Program-made: the position numbers and the translations under genes
NCBI GenBank assembly: GCA_028285185.1
Contig: JANQQD010000367.1
Span: forward strand, 1 to 40,830
Source of the DNA: Anaerolineae bacterium
Lineage (GTDB): Bacteria > Pseudomonadota > Alphaproteobacteria > DSM-16000 > Inquilinaceae
Direction: 5' to 3'
Length of the DNA: 40,830 nt
The notes under the pieces: generated by a model
What the model was told of the DNA's origin: nothing
Database searches by the model: none
What the model saw: only the letters and a program-made list of their open reading frames with translations
Shown: positions 1-8,609 of the stretch, piece by piece
Position numbering within the stretch: position 1 is the stretch's first letter
How the letters are laid out: every line of letters starts with the position of its first letter

Positions 1-1200
1 CGCCGTCTCGAAATCCGGCGTGCGCACGACGCACAGGACGGGGCCGAAGATCTCGTCCTGATAGATGCGCATGTCGGGGCGGACATTGTCGAACAGGCAG
101 CCGCCGAGGAAGAAGCCATACTCATAGCCCTGCAGCCTCAGTTCGCGGCCGTCGACAACCAGATCGGCCCCCTCCGTCACGCCCATGTCCACATAGCCGG
201 AGACCTTGGCCCGGTGTTCCGCCGTGATCAGCGGCCCCATTTCCGAGGCCGGGTCGAGGCCCGGGCCAACCTTCAGGGACTGCACCCGCGGCACCAGATG
301 GCGCATCAGCGCGTCGCCCGCGCCGTCAACGGCCACGGCAACGGAGACCGCCATGCAGCGCTCGCCAGCAGAGCCGTAAGCGGCCCCCATCAGCGCATCC
401 GTCGCCTGGGTCATGTCGGCGTCGGGCATCACGATCATGTGGTTCTTCGCTCCGGCCAGCGCCTGCACGCGTTTGCCGTTGGCGCAGCCGGTCGTATAGA
501 CGTATCGGGCCACCGGCGTGGAGCCGACGAAGCTGATGGCGCCGACGCGCGGATCGGTCAGCAGCGTATCGACGACCTCTTTATCGCCGTTGACCACGTT
601 GAAGACGCCCTGCGGCAGCCCTGCCTCTTTGAGCAGCTCCGCCACGCGCAGCGAGCACGACGGGTCCTTCTCCGACGGCTTGAGCACGAAGGTGTTGCCG
701 CAGGCGATGGCCACCGGCCACATCCAGGCAGGAACCATGGCGGGGAAGTTGAACGGCGTGATGCCGGCGCAGACGCCGACCGGCTGGCGCACCGACCAGC
801 TGTCGATGCTGCGGCCGACGTTCTCGGAGAACTCGCCCTTCAAGAGATGCGGGATGCCGCAGGCGAACTCCACCACCTCCATCGCCCGGGTCAGCTCGCC
901 GCGGGCATCTTCCAGCACCTTGCCGTGCTCGGTGATCACCAGCTCGATCAGCTCGTTCAGGTGCCGTTCCATCAGCTCCTTGAACTTGAACAGCACGCGG
1001 GCGCGCACCAGCGCCGGCGTCGCCGCCCAGTCAGGAAAAGCGGCCGCCGCGGCGGCGATCGCCTGTTCCACCTCCGCCTTCGCGGCAAACGGCACCCGGG
1101 CCTGCAGTTCGCCAGTTGCGGGGTTGAAGACATCGCCGAACCGGCCGCTTGTTCCTTCGCGCCGTTCACCGCCGACGAAATGGTGCAGGACCTGGGCCAT
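1..1200 (-). CDS. mmsA: CoA-acylating methylmalonate-semialdehyde dehydrogenase (partial, C-terminus off left edge)
   Basis: The N-terminal 400 residues are present; the family is about 500 long, so the C-terminus lies beyond base 1. The protein is an aldehyde dehydrogenase that converts methylmalonate (or malonate) semialdehyde and CoA to propionyl-CoA (or acetyl-CoA), in the cytoplasm, in valine, beta-alanine or inositol breakdown. Seen: the opening MAQVLHHFVGG, the segment ITPFNFPAMVP that is typical of this branch of the superfamily, the cofactor-binding FVGSTPVA, and the catalytic cysteine in GSAGERCMA at about residue 282. The start is ATG at 1200 (minus). It lies 112 bases downstream of trpB2 on the same strand, with a hairpin between them, so shared transcription is uncertain. 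Family assignment is strong; the exact substrate is inferred. Confidence 0.92.
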   Translation of the reverse strand, partial: MAQVLHHFVGGERREGTSGRFGDVFNPATGELQARVPFAAKAEVEQAIAAAAAAFPDWAATPALVRARVLFKFKELMERHLNELIELVITEHGKVLEDARGELTRAMEVVEFACGIPHLLKGEFSENVGRSIDSWSVRQPVGVCAGITPFNFPAMVPAWMWPVAIACGNTFVLKPSEKDPSCSLRVAELLKEAGLPQGVFNVVNGDKEVVDTLLTDPRVGAISFVGSTPVARYVYTTGCANGKRVQALAGAKNHMIVMPDADMTQATDALMGAAYGSAGERCMAVSVAVAVDGAGDALMRHLVPRVQSLKVGPGLDPASEMGPLITAEHRAKVSGYVDMGVTEGADLVVDGRELRLQGYEYGFFLGGCLFDNVRPDMRIYQDEIFGPVLCVVRTPDFETA

Positions 1201-1273
1201 GATCGGTTCTCCCGCGATTAGAAGGGAAGGGGTGTGGCGCGACCCGCGGGCGCGCCCATGTCTGCCATTTGGA

Positions 1274-1294
1274 CCACGGCCAACCCGGCCGTGG
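1274..1294. terminator. Perfect 8-bp hairpin between trpB2 and mmsA
   Basis: CCACGGCC, a 5-base loop, then GGCCGTGG. It lies 19 bases past the trpB2 stop in the direction of transcription. There is no T-run on either strand, so termination, attenuation or plain mRNA stabilisation are all possible. Confidence 0.4.
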
Positions 1295-1312
1295 CAAGGC
1301 GCTTCGGCGGAA

Positions 1313-2680
1313 CTACCCGGCCGCGACCTCGGGCAGCGCGCTCAACGCCGATTGCAGCGACGTGTCGTCATGCTCGAAGTCGTGCAGGCTGCCGGCGAAA
1401 TAGTCGGTGTAGGCCTGCATGTCGAAATGGCCGTGACCGCAGAGGTTGAACAGGATCACGCGCGGCGTTCCCTCTTCGCGGCACCGCTCGGCCTCGGCGA
1501 TCGCAGCGCGCACGGCGTGATTGGCCTCGGGCGCCGGTACTATGCCTTCGGTCCGCGCGAACAGGACGCCGGCTTCGAAGCATTCAAGCTGACGGAATGC
1601 GTGCGTCTCCAGCAGGCCCAGATCGGCCAGATGGCTGACGATCGGCGCCATGCCGTGATAGCGCAGTCCGCCAGCATGGATGCCCGATGGCACGAAGGTG
1701 GAGCCCAGCGTGTGCATCTTCATCAGCGGCGTATAGTGGCCTGTGTCGCCGAAATCATAGGCGAAGCGGCCGCGCGTCAGGGTCGGGCAGGCGGTCGGCT
1801 CCACAGCCAGGATGCGCGTGCGCTGACCTTGGCGCAGATCGTGGCCCAGGAACGGCAGCACCAGGCCCGCAAAGTTGCTGCCGCCGCCGGTGCAGCCGAT
1901 CAGCACGTCGGGGCTGTCGCCGGCAAGGGCCATCTGCTCCATCGCCTCCAGCCCGATCACGGTCTGGTGCAGCAGCACATGGTTCAGCACGCTGCCCAGC
2001 GCGTATTTCACGTCGTCGCGCGCGGCCGCCACTTCGACGGCCTCAGAGATGGCGATGCCAAGGCTGCCGGTGGTCTCCGGGTCCTGCGCCAGCACCGCCC
2101 GGCCCGCCTCAGTCTCCTCGCTGGGGCTGGCGACGCAGCGGGCGCCATAGGCCTCCATCATCGCGCGGCGGTAAGGCTTCTGCCGATAGCTGACCTTGAC
2201 CATGTAGACATCGACATCGAGCCCGAACACGGTGCCGGCAAAGGCCAGCGAACAGCCCCATTGCCCGGCCCCAGTCTCGGTCGTCAGGCGTCGGATGCGG
2301 GCCTCACGGTTATAGAAGGCCTGCGCGACGGCGGTGTTGGGCTTGTGGCTGCCGGTCGGCGACACACCTTCGTACTTGTAATAGATGCGCGCCGGCGTCT
2401 TCAGCGCCGCTTCCAGCCGATGGGCACGGTAAAGCGGCGTTGGCCGCCATTGCCGATAGACGTCGCGCACCGGCTCGGGGATCTCGACCTCACGCTCCGT
2501 TGCCATCTCCTGCGCCACCAGGGCGTCGGGGAACAACGGCGCCATGTCGCCGGGGCCGACGGGCTGCCCGGTGCCCGGATGCAGCACGGGCGCCAGCGGC
2601 TCGGGCAAATCGGCCTGGATGTTGTACCAGGCCTTGGGAATGCGGTCTTCGGGCAGCAGGATCTTGGTATCTTTGGTCAT
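1313..2680 (-). CDS. trpB2: TrpB2-type tryptophan synthase beta chain (TrpB-like PLP enzyme)
   Basis: 455 residues. This is a pyridoxal-phosphate enzyme of the TrpB2 group, which makes tryptophan from indole and serine (or a related beta-replacement) without the usual TrpA partner beside it. Seen: the PLP lysine in [12 protein letters not shown] (about K113), the TrpB2-specific long N-terminal arm ([20 protein letters not shown]), ETGAGQWG, and the phosphate loop GCTGGGSNF. The reading frame extends upstream to 2752, but ATG 2680 starts the conserved TrpB2 N-terminus and is preferred. There is no trpA or other trp gene nearby, which is usual for this group. The neighbouring mmsA does not suggest a specific pathway. 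A serine or O-phosphoserine role other than tryptophan synthesis cannot be excluded. Confidence 0.9.
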   Translation of the reverse strand: MTKDTKILLPEDRIPKAWYNIQADLPEPLAPVLHPGTGQPVGPGDMAPLFPDALVAQEMATEREVEIPEPVRDVYRQWRPTPLYRAHRLEAALKTPARIYYKYEGVSPTGSHKPNTAVAQAFYNREARIRRLTTETGAGQWGCSLAFAGTVFGLDVDVYMVKVSYRQKPYRRAMMEAYGARCVASPSEETEAGRAVLAQDPETTGSLGIAISEAVEVAAARDDVKYALGSVLNHVLLHQTVIGLEAMEQMALAGDSPDVLIGCTGGGSNFAGLVLPFLGHDLRQGQRTRILAVEPTACPTLTRGRFAYDFGDTGHYTPLMKMHTLGSTFVPSGIHAGGLRYHGMAPIVSHLADLGLLETHAFRQLECFEAGVLFARTEGIVPAPEANHAVRAAIAEAERCREEGTPRVILFNLCGHGHFDMQAYTDYFAGSLHDFEHDDTSLQSALSALPEVAAG

Positions 2681-3225
2681 GGTTGCCGTCGTGAATAGGG
2701 ACTGCCGAAAGCAGGCAGCAATCGGGCGATGCACGTCCCCGCACCATATCATCGAATGGTTGCTCTGGCGCGAACGCTTGAGTTCCCCTGCAGCAATATC
2801 GATCAGAGACCGATCGCGGCGCCGCCTTACCGGCCGGAGATCCGGTGGCCTTGCCGGCGATGCGATGGCCCGAAGCTGCGCGAGTCGACGAGTTCTCCAT
2901 TTGTCGATCTAAATGGAACCATTGCGTTACATTATGCCTACATTGACGGATCTTTGCGATCTTCCAAGCGGTTACTGGTATTCTACGAGGCTGCAATAAA
3001 TCGATCACGAATCCTGCACAATGTTGACGCCGGATTTCTGATAGATGTTCAGCCGTCGCGCCTGATCGTCTGCAAGAGCATCAGGGCCGGCTCCAGCAGG
3101 CAACGTGGCCGCTGTGGAGCCCTCCGCCGGCGCGCCAGAAACATCTGAGACAGGGGCTGATCGCGCCCCACGCTGTTCGCCGCGGCCCCGGGTGCCGACG
3201 GAACCCTATCGGAGAGTCAGTCTTC
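2681..3225. other. 545-bp divergent intergenic region between trpB2 and the ABC operon
   Basis: It separates trpB2 (leftward) from the ABC operon (rightward) and should hold both promoters. Its middle, about 2900-3030, is more AT-rich than its flanks. I see one inverted repeat (annotated separately) and no convincing gene; the reading frames that cross it have no recognisable protein. Confidence 0.6.
2896..2917. promoter_or_regulatory. Inverted repeat TCCATTT-N8-AAATGGA, possible operator
   Basis: Perfect 7-bp arms separated by 8 bases, in the AT-rich centre of the divergent region. A palindrome of this size is typical of a dimeric repressor site, for example for control of sugar or solute transport operons. 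No regulator gene is adjacent, so the assignment is inference only. Confidence 0.35.
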
Positions 3226-4383
3226 ATGACCAGTCTGAACATCTCCAATGTTTCCAAGAGCTTCGGCTCCACCCGGGTGCTGGAAGACATCTCGCTGACG
3301 ATTAACGATGGCGAATTCATATCTCTGGTCGGACCCTCGGGCTGCGGCAAGTCGACCTTGCTCAGGATCATCGCCGGCCTGGAGAGCCAGGACGCCGGCA
3401 CGATCGCACTGGGGGAGCGGCCGATCGATGGTGTCCGCCCGTCGCGGCGGAACCTCGCCATGGTCTTCCAGTCCTATGCGCTCTATCCGCACCTGACGGT
3501 CGCCCAGAACATCGGTGTGCCGCTGACCATGCGGCAGCTCAACCATTGGGAACGGCTGCCCGTGGTCGGCCGCTTCCTGCCCGGCGCGGCGGCCAAGCGG
3601 CAGGCCATCCGTGGTGCCGTGGAAGAGGCCGCCCGGTCGCTGGACATCGGCCACCTGCTGGACCGCAAGCCCGGGCAGCTTTCCGGGGGCCAGCGCCAGC
3701 GTGTGGCGGTTGGTCGTGCCCTGGTTCGCCAGCCCGAGGCGTTCCTGCTGGACGAACCGCTGTCGAACCTGGATGCCAAGCTGCGCGTGCATATGCGCAC
3801 GGAGATCGCCGAGCTGCACCGCACGCTGGGGGCCACGTTCATCTACGTGACCCACGATCAGGCCGAGGCGATGACGATGTCGGACCGCATCGCGGTCATG
3901 ATGCATGGCCGCCTGCTGCAGGTCGCACCCCCACACGAGGTCTATTCCGATCCAGCCAATATCGCGGTGGCCGAATTCATCGGATCACCGAAGATCAACA
4001 CCTTCCCGGCCGAGGTGGCGGGTGATGGCACGGCGACCGTCATGGGGGCCGCCCTGGGTTGCGTGCAGAACGGTTATCGTGGCACGGCCACCATCGGTGT
4101 CCGGCCGGAATCGCTGCGCATCGGCAAGCCGCCGGGCTTGCTGGCCGGCACGCTCAGGCATGTCGAGAACCTGGGCAACGAGTACTTCCTGCATGTGGAG
4201 GTCGAAGGGCTGCCCACCCGGGTCGTCGCCCGCGTCGGCCATGATGACGCGCCGTTCTCGCTTGGTGCGCCGGTGGGGCTCGACTGGCACGTCGGCAGGG
4301 CTCACGTCTTCGACCAGGCTGGCGGCCAGATCGGGCGGGTCAATGGTGCCGTTTCGCCTTTCGTGGGGGTCGTCAATGGCTAG
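3226..4383 (+). CDS. ABC transporter ATP-binding protein, sugar/glycerol-phosphate type (UgpC/MsmK-like)
   Basis: 385 residues; the cytoplasmic ATPase that powers the two permeases encoded next. Seen: Walker A GPSGCGKST (residues 36-44), Q-loop FQSYALYP, signature LSGGQRQR (about 152), Walker B FLLDEP (about 173) and switch YVTHDQ. The C-terminus has the extra beta-rich regulatory domain of the CUT1/MalK group, including GVRPESLRIG. An extra stretch of roughly 20 residues (around NHWERLPVVGRFLPG) lengthens the helical domain between the Q-loop and the signature compared with typical UgpC. The gene ends 8 bases inside the next one, so the two are translationally coupled. The gene order, with the ATPase first and the binding protein last, is the reverse of ugpBAEC. 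Confidence 0.93.
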   Translation: MTSLNISNVSKSFGSTRVLEDISLTINDGEFISLVGPSGCGKSTLLRIIAGLESQDAGTIALGERPIDGVRPSRRNLAMVFQSYALYPHLTVAQNIGVPLTMRQLNHWERLPVVGRFLPGAAAKRQAIRGAVEEAARSLDIGHLLDRKPGQLSGGQRQRVAVGRALVRQPEAFLLDEPLSNLDAKLRVHMRTEIAELHRTLGATFIYVTHDQAEAMTMSDRIAVMMHGRLLQVAPPHEVYSDPANIAVAEFIGSPKINTFPAEVAGDGTATVMGAALGCVQNGYRGTATIGVRPESLRIGKPPGLLAGTLRHVENLGNEYFLHVEVEGLPTRVVARVGHDDAPFSLGAPVGLDWHVGRAHVFDQAGGQIGRVNGAVSPFVGVVNG

Positions 4384-5308
4384 CCGCGGTACTCAGGCGC
4401 GGGCGATCCCCTATCTGTTCAGTCTGCCGGCGCTGTTCTTGATCCTGGCGCTGCTGCTGCTGCCCATGCTGATCTCGCTGGGCCTCTCGCTGACCGACTA
4501 CACGCTCGGCGCGCCGGAGGTAGATTTCGTCTGGTTCGAGAATTTTGAGCGCATCTTCACCCGCTCGACCTACATGAAGATGCTCTCGGCGACTTTCTGG
4601 TACGTGATCATTGTCGTGCCCGGCTCGGTCGCCCTCGGCCTTGGCGCTGCCCTGCTGATCAACAGCCTGACCGTCGGCAAGGGCTTCTACCGCACGGTCT
4701 TCTTCCTGCCGGTGATGGCCACACTCGTCGCCATGGCGATGGTGTGGGAGTTCATGCTGCACCCGACGCTCGGCATCGTGAACGAGGGGCTGGAGGGTCT
4801 CTGTGCCGTGCCCGGCATCACCGCCATCGGCTTCTTCGAAACGGGCTGTGCCGACGGCTTTCCCCATTGGCTGGGTGAGCGGGAAACGGCGCTGTGGGTC
4901 TTGTGCTTCATCGGCATCTGGCAGGCCGTCGGCTTCAACATGGTGCTCTATATGGCCGGCCTCACCGCGATCCCGCGCGAACTCTATAACGCCGCCTCGG
5001 TGGACGGGGCCGACAGCGCCTGGGACCGGTTCCGCCTGGTCACCTGGCCGATGCTCGGGCCGACGAACGTATTCGTGCTGACGATCACGGCGATCCGCTC
5101 GTTCCAGGCATTCGACACCGTCGACATGTTGACCGAAGGCGGGCCCAGCAAGTCGACCTACGTGATCATGTACGCGATCTTCGAGAAGGGCGTGCAGCAG
5201 AACCTGATCGGCGTCGGCACGGCGATCACCGTTCTCTTCATGGCCTTCGTCTTCCTCTTGACCTTCCTGCAGCGATACCTGGTCGAACGGCGGGTGCACT
5301 ACGCATGA
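4376..5308 (+). CDS. ABC transporter permease, CUT1 family, first subunit (UgpA/MalF-like)
   Basis: 310 residues with about six membrane segments, the first at residues 11-32. The ATPase contact (EAA) loop is seen as ELYNAASVDGADSAWDRFRLVTWP. The start ATG at 4376 overlaps the end of the ATPase gene by 8 bases; the open frame runs further upstream but only as a shadow of that gene. A periplasmic loop following IVNEGLEG is longer than usual and carries two cysteines (LCAVPG and ETGCADG), which could form a disulfide. The stop overlaps the next start as ATGA. Confidence 0.92.
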   Translation: MASRGTQARAIPYLFSLPALFLILALLLLPMLISLGLSLTDYTLGAPEVDFVWFENFERIFTRSTYMKMLSATFWYVIIVVPGSVALGLGAALLINSLTVGKGFYRTVFFLPVMATLVAMAMVWEFMLHPTLGIVNEGLEGLCAVPGITAIGFFETGCADGFPHWLGERETALWVLCFIGIWQAVGFNMVLYMAGLTAIPRELYNAASVDGADSAWDRFRLVTWPMLGPTNVFVLTITAIRSFQAFDTVDMLTEGGPSKSTYVIMYAIFEKGVQQNLIGVGTAITVLFMAFVFLLTFLQRYLVERRVHYA

Positions 5309-6240
5309 CTTCCGACACCGCAACGACACCGGTCAGTGTGCCACGCACCCGCGTGCCGACGATTCCCTGGGTCGAGCTGCTCAAGCACGCGGCGCTGATG
5401 GTCGGTGCCCTGATCGTCATCGCGCCGTTCCTCGTGATGGTCTCGACCTCGTTCAAGAGCCAGAACGAGATCGAGTCTCAGAGCGGCGGTTTCTTCGGTA
5501 GCCAGGAGCAGTTCGTCGACCATTTCTGCGCGGCGAACAATCCGGCTGAGGAGTGTGTGGCCACGCCGGTCATCTTCAACTATTCGACCGCGTTCACTCG
5601 GGTGCCGCTGCTGCGGTTCCTCTTGAACGGCGTGATCGTCACCGTGTCGATCTTCGTCTGTCAGGTGATCATCGCGCTGCCCTGTGCCTACGCGCTGTCC
5701 AAGCTGCGTTGGTGGGGCAAGAACGTCGTCTTCGGCCTGGTGCTGTTCTGCCTGTTGATCCCGATCCACGCCATCGCCGTGCCGCTCTATCTTCTGATCA
5801 CCCAACTCGGGCTGTTGAACACCTATGCCTCTTTGATCATCCCATCGACGATTTCGGTGTTCGGCATCTTCCTGATGCGTCAGTTCTTCATGACGGTGCC
5901 CGACGACCTGATCGATGCGGCGCGCATGGACGGCATCAGCGAATTCGGCATCGTCTGGCGCGTCATGGCGCCGACCGCTTTTCCCGCACTCCTGGCCTTC
6001 GGGATCTTCTCCGTCGTGGCGCACTGGAACGACTATTTCTGGCCGCGCATGGTCGTGACCGGGAATGAGATGATCTACACGCCGCCACTCGGCATGCGCG
6101 TCTATCAGGCCGATCTGGAAGGCATCACCTACGGGCCGATGATGGCCACGGCCACCGTGATCGTCATCCCGCTCGTGATTGCGTTTCTCCTTGCCCAGCG
6201 CCGCTTCATCGAAGGCATCACGTTGAGCGGCATGAAATAG
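5305..6240 (+). CDS. ABC transporter permease, CUT1 family, second subunit (UgpE/MalG-like)
   Basis: 311 residues and about six membrane segments. The EAA loop reads DLIDAARMDGISEFGIVWRVMAP. The first periplasmic loop after the opening membrane segment is enlarged (about residues 50-105) and holds two cysteines (HFCAAN and EECVAT), echoing the paired cysteines of the first permease. The start is coupled to the upstream stop by ATGA. The C-terminus ends in the typical RRFIEGITLSGMK, where the GMK tail marks the MalG/UgpE group. Confidence 0.93.
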   Translation: MTSDTATTPVSVPRTRVPTIPWVELLKHAALMVGALIVIAPFLVMVSTSFKSQNEIESQSGGFFGSQEQFVDHFCAANNPAEECVATPVIFNYSTAFTRVPLLRFLLNGVIVTVSIFVCQVIIALPCAYALSKLRWWGKNVVFGLVLFCLLIPIHAIAVPLYLLITQLGLLNTYASLIIPSTISVFGIFLMRQFFMTVPDDLIDAARMDGISEFGIVWRVMAPTAFPALLAFGIFSVVAHWNDYFWPRMVVTGNEMIYTPPLGMRVYQADLEGITYGPMMATATVIVIPLVIAFLLAQRRFIEGITLSGMK

Positions 6241-6340
6241 AAGGTCCCCGAGTTTCCGGTCCGGGAAGGATCGGAAGAGGAGGGCTGTACGCCATATTGT
6301 TCCGGATTCGGAATGAATGACGCAGCTCGCACGCCCAACA

Positions 6341-6350
6341 GCAGGAGAGG
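6341..6350 (+). promoter_or_regulatory. Strong ribosome binding site of the binding-protein gene
   Basis: GCAGGAGAGG ends 5 bases before ATG 6356 and decides that start over the upstream in-frame ATG at 6317, which would place 13 residues ahead of the signal peptide. Confidence 0.75.
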
Positions 6351-6355
6351 TCCCC

Positions 6356-7594
6356 ATGATCACCAGAGCCCTTCTCGCCTCGACCGCCATCGCGCTCGCG
6401 GCTTCGGCTGCGCACGCCGAGACGACGATCGAGGTCGCCTATCCCTATTCCGGCCTCTTCGAGGTGACCTTCGAGCGGATCATGCCGCTCTTCGCCGAGG
6501 CGCATCCGGACATCAACGTCGTCTTCCGCACCACCTACGAGCACTATGAAGACGGCACCAACACCATCCTGCGCGAGGCGGTGGCGGACGAACTGCCGGA
6601 CATCACGCTGCAGGGGCTGAACCGTCAGCTGATCCTGGTCGACCGCGGCATCGCCCGGTCGCTGGAGGAGTTCATCGCGCAGGAGCCCGATTTCGAGACC
6701 GAGGGCTACCACCAGGCGATGCTGGACCTCTCCACCTTCGACGGCGCCATCTACGGCCTGCCCTTCGCGGTGTCGCTGCCCATCGGCTATTACAACATGG
6801 ACATCCTGCGTGAGGCCGGGTGGGACCGCGACCTGCCGACTACCTGGGACGAGGTGATCGAGCTGTGCGGCATGATCACGGCCAACACCGACCATGACGC
6901 GATGTTCTGGGGCTGGAACATCACCGGCAACTGGTTCTTCCAGGCGCTGAACTGGGCCCAGGACAATCCGGTCATCGTCGACGGGGAGGTCAACTTCAAC
7001 AACGAGGCAGGCCTGAACGCGCTGATGACCATGCAGCGGCTGTTCGACGAATGCGACATGCGCAACTTCTCGCGCTCTGAGGCCACAACGGCGTTTGCGG
7101 CCGGCCAGTACGGCATGCTGTTCTGGTCCACCTCGTCCGTCGGCTCGCTGACCCGGTCGATCCAGGACGGGTTCGAGATGGCGACCGGTCCGTGGCCGAG
7201 CGTCGCGGAAGGCGGTGGCCTGCCGGCCGGTGGCAACGCGGCCATGCTGGTCTCGACGTCCGACGATCCGGAGCGGGTACAGGCGGCCTGGACGTTCCTG
7301 CGCTTCATCACCTCCGGCGTGGGCGCCGCCGCGATTGCGGAAACCACCGGCTATATGCCGCCGAACCAGGCCGCCAACGCGCTGTTGGGCGACTTCTATC
7401 AGGAGAACCCGAACAAGATGACGGCCCTGAACCAGCTGCCACTCTTGCGCGATTGGATCGCCTATCCGGGCGACAACGGCCTGGCGATCACCCAGGTGAT
7501 CTACGACAACCTGGAGAGCATCGTGGTCGGCGAGAACGACGACATGGAGGAGCTGTTGGAGACCATGTCGGAGGAGGTCGAAGACCTGCTCTAG
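6356..7594 (+). CDS. ABC transporter substrate-binding protein (extracellular solute-binding family 1)
   Basis: 412 residues, exported. Residues 1-22 form a classic Sec signal peptide ending AAHA, with cleavage expected before ETTIEVAYP. The mature part has the family-1 fold pattern: PLFAEAHPDINV, LPDITLQG near the N-lobe, SLPIGYYNMDILREAGW with the domain-crossing segment, and FLRFITSGVGAAAIAETTGYMP near the C-lobe. It delivers the solute to the permease pair encoded just upstream. The gap of 115 bases to the second permease holds the ribosome binding site. The phosphodiesterase gene downstream hints at a glycerophosphodiester or other phosphodiester ligand, but the ligand cannot be read from sequence. 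Confidence 0.92.
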   Translation: MITRALLASTAIALAASAAHAETTIEVAYPYSGLFEVTFERIMPLFAEAHPDINVVFRTTYEHYEDGTNTILREAVADELPDITLQGLNRQLILVDRGIARSLEEFIAQEPDFETEGYHQAMLDLSTFDGAIYGLPFAVSLPIGYYNMDILREAGWDRDLPTTWDEVIELCGMITANTDHDAMFWGWNITGNWFFQALNWAQDNPVIVDGEVNFNNEAGLNALMTMQRLFDECDMRNFSRSEATTAFAAGQYGMLFWSTSSVGSLTRSIQDGFEMATGPWPSVAEGGGLPAGGNAAMLVSTSDDPERVQAAWTFLRFITSGVGAAAIAETTGYMPPNQAANALLGDFYQENPNKMTALNQLPLLRDWIAYPGDNGLAITQVIYDNLESIVVGENDDMEELLETMSEEVEDLL

Positions 7595-7604
7595 CCGTCC
7601 TTGT

Positions 7605-7640
7605 GCCCCGGCCCGGGGTATCGACACCCCGGGCCGGGGC
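7605..7640 (+). terminator. 15-bp GC-rich perfect hairpin after the binding-protein gene
   Basis: Arms 7605-7619 and 7626-7640 are perfectly complementary, with a 6-base loop. It starts 11 bases after the stop codon. There is no clear T-run behind it, so it may act as a partial terminator or an mRNA-stabilising element that sets binding-protein levels above those of the downstream phosphodiesterase. Confidence 0.65.
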
Positions 7641-7676
7641 CTGTCTCAGCAGCGATTTCTAGGACCCGTTGGACCC

Positions 7677-8498
7677 ATGAAGTTCCTCCACTTCACCGAT
7701 ATCCATCTGACCCCTTCGGGCGAAACCATCCGCGACCGCGATCCGGCGCAGAGCTTCGCCGCAGCGCTGAACCACGCGGCCGCGCACCACCCGGACGCAG
7801 ACTTCGCGGTGATCACCGGCGATCTGGCCAACTGGGGTGAGACGGCGGCCTATGCCGTTCTGCGCGATCAAATCGCGGCGGCACCCTGGCCCGTCCGCCT
7901 GGTGCTCGGAAACCATGACAACCGAGACCGGTTTCTCGAGGTATTTCCCGACCATCCGCGGGACGCCAACGGTTTCGTGCAGTATGTCTTCGACAGCGTG
8001 CAAGGGCCAATGATCGTGCTGGACACGGTGGAGCCCGGCACACATGCCGGCCGTCTGTGTGACCGGCGTCTCGGCTGGCTCGCGGAGCGATTGTCGGAGA
8101 TTGATCGGCCGGCCATGCTGTTCATGCACCACCATCCTGTACCGTCGCACCTCCCGGCGATGGATGTGATCGGATTGATGGAGGCCCAGCCGTTTCGGGA
8201 TCTTGTGGGCGCGCAGCGCGAGCGCATCCGCCACATCTTCTTCGGCCATTGCCATCTGGTGCTGACTGGATCTCTGGCCGGTGTTCCGGTGACCAGCCTG
8301 CGCGGCACCAACCACCAAGGCTGGCCAGATTTCGCCGATCCGAAGCTTTTGACCGGATCGGACCTGCCGGGGATGTACGGCGTGGTCTTCGTCGAGGCCG
8401 ACCACGTCATCGCCCACGCCATCGATTTCACCTATGCGGGGCCGATGCCAAAGATGCCGACGGAATACGCCGCCTGGGCCAAGCCGACGGCCAAGTAG
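7677..8498 (+). CDS. Calcineurin-type metallophosphodiesterase (CpdA/GpdQ-like)
   Basis: 273 residues, no signal peptide, so cytoplasmic. The dinuclear metal site of class III cyclic nucleotide phosphodiesterases and glycerophosphodiesterases is complete: FTDIHL (D8, H10), ITGDLANW, LGNHDNRD, MHHHPVP and FGHCH. Members hydrolyse 3',5'-cAMP, 2',3'-cyclic nucleotides or glycerophosphodiesters. The position directly after an importer operon of the glycerol-phosphate/sugar group, with only 82 bases between, suggests it degrades the imported compound; that is inference. It is followed, 111 bases on, by rtcB, another enzyme of phosphodiester chemistry. Homology supports the fold and chemistry well but not the substrate. 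Confidence 0.87.
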   Translation: MKFLHFTDIHLTPSGETIRDRDPAQSFAAALNHAAAHHPDADFAVITGDLANWGETAAYAVLRDQIAAAPWPVRLVLGNHDNRDRFLEVFPDHPRDANGFVQYVFDSVQGPMIVLDTVEPGTHAGRLCDRRLGWLAERLSEIDRPAMLFMHHHPVPSHLPAMDVIGLMEAQPFRDLVGAQRERIRHIFFGHCHLVLTGSLAGVPVTSLRGTNHQGWPDFADPKLLTGSDLPGMYGVVFVEADHVIAHAIDFTYAGPMPKMPTEYAAWAKPTAK

Positions 8499-8609
8499 CA
8501 GGGGCGGCCGACGCCTGTCGGCCATTGCCGCGCCGGCCATATTCTGCTCACGCTGCCGTGCCTCAATCTGACTTCCAGGCATTCGCGTTCGATCGCGCAA
8601 AGGTTCCGC

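Noticed and set aside
518..2698. A 726-residue plus-strand open frame
   Set aside because: It is the antisense shadow of mmsA and trpB2, which have complete family motifs on the minus strand; its own translation is low-complexity and arginine/alanine-rich.
2729..3148. A 139-residue plus-strand frame in the trpB2-ABC gap
   Set aside because: No recognisable domain or ribosome binding site, and it crosses the operator-like repeat; more likely promoter DNA.
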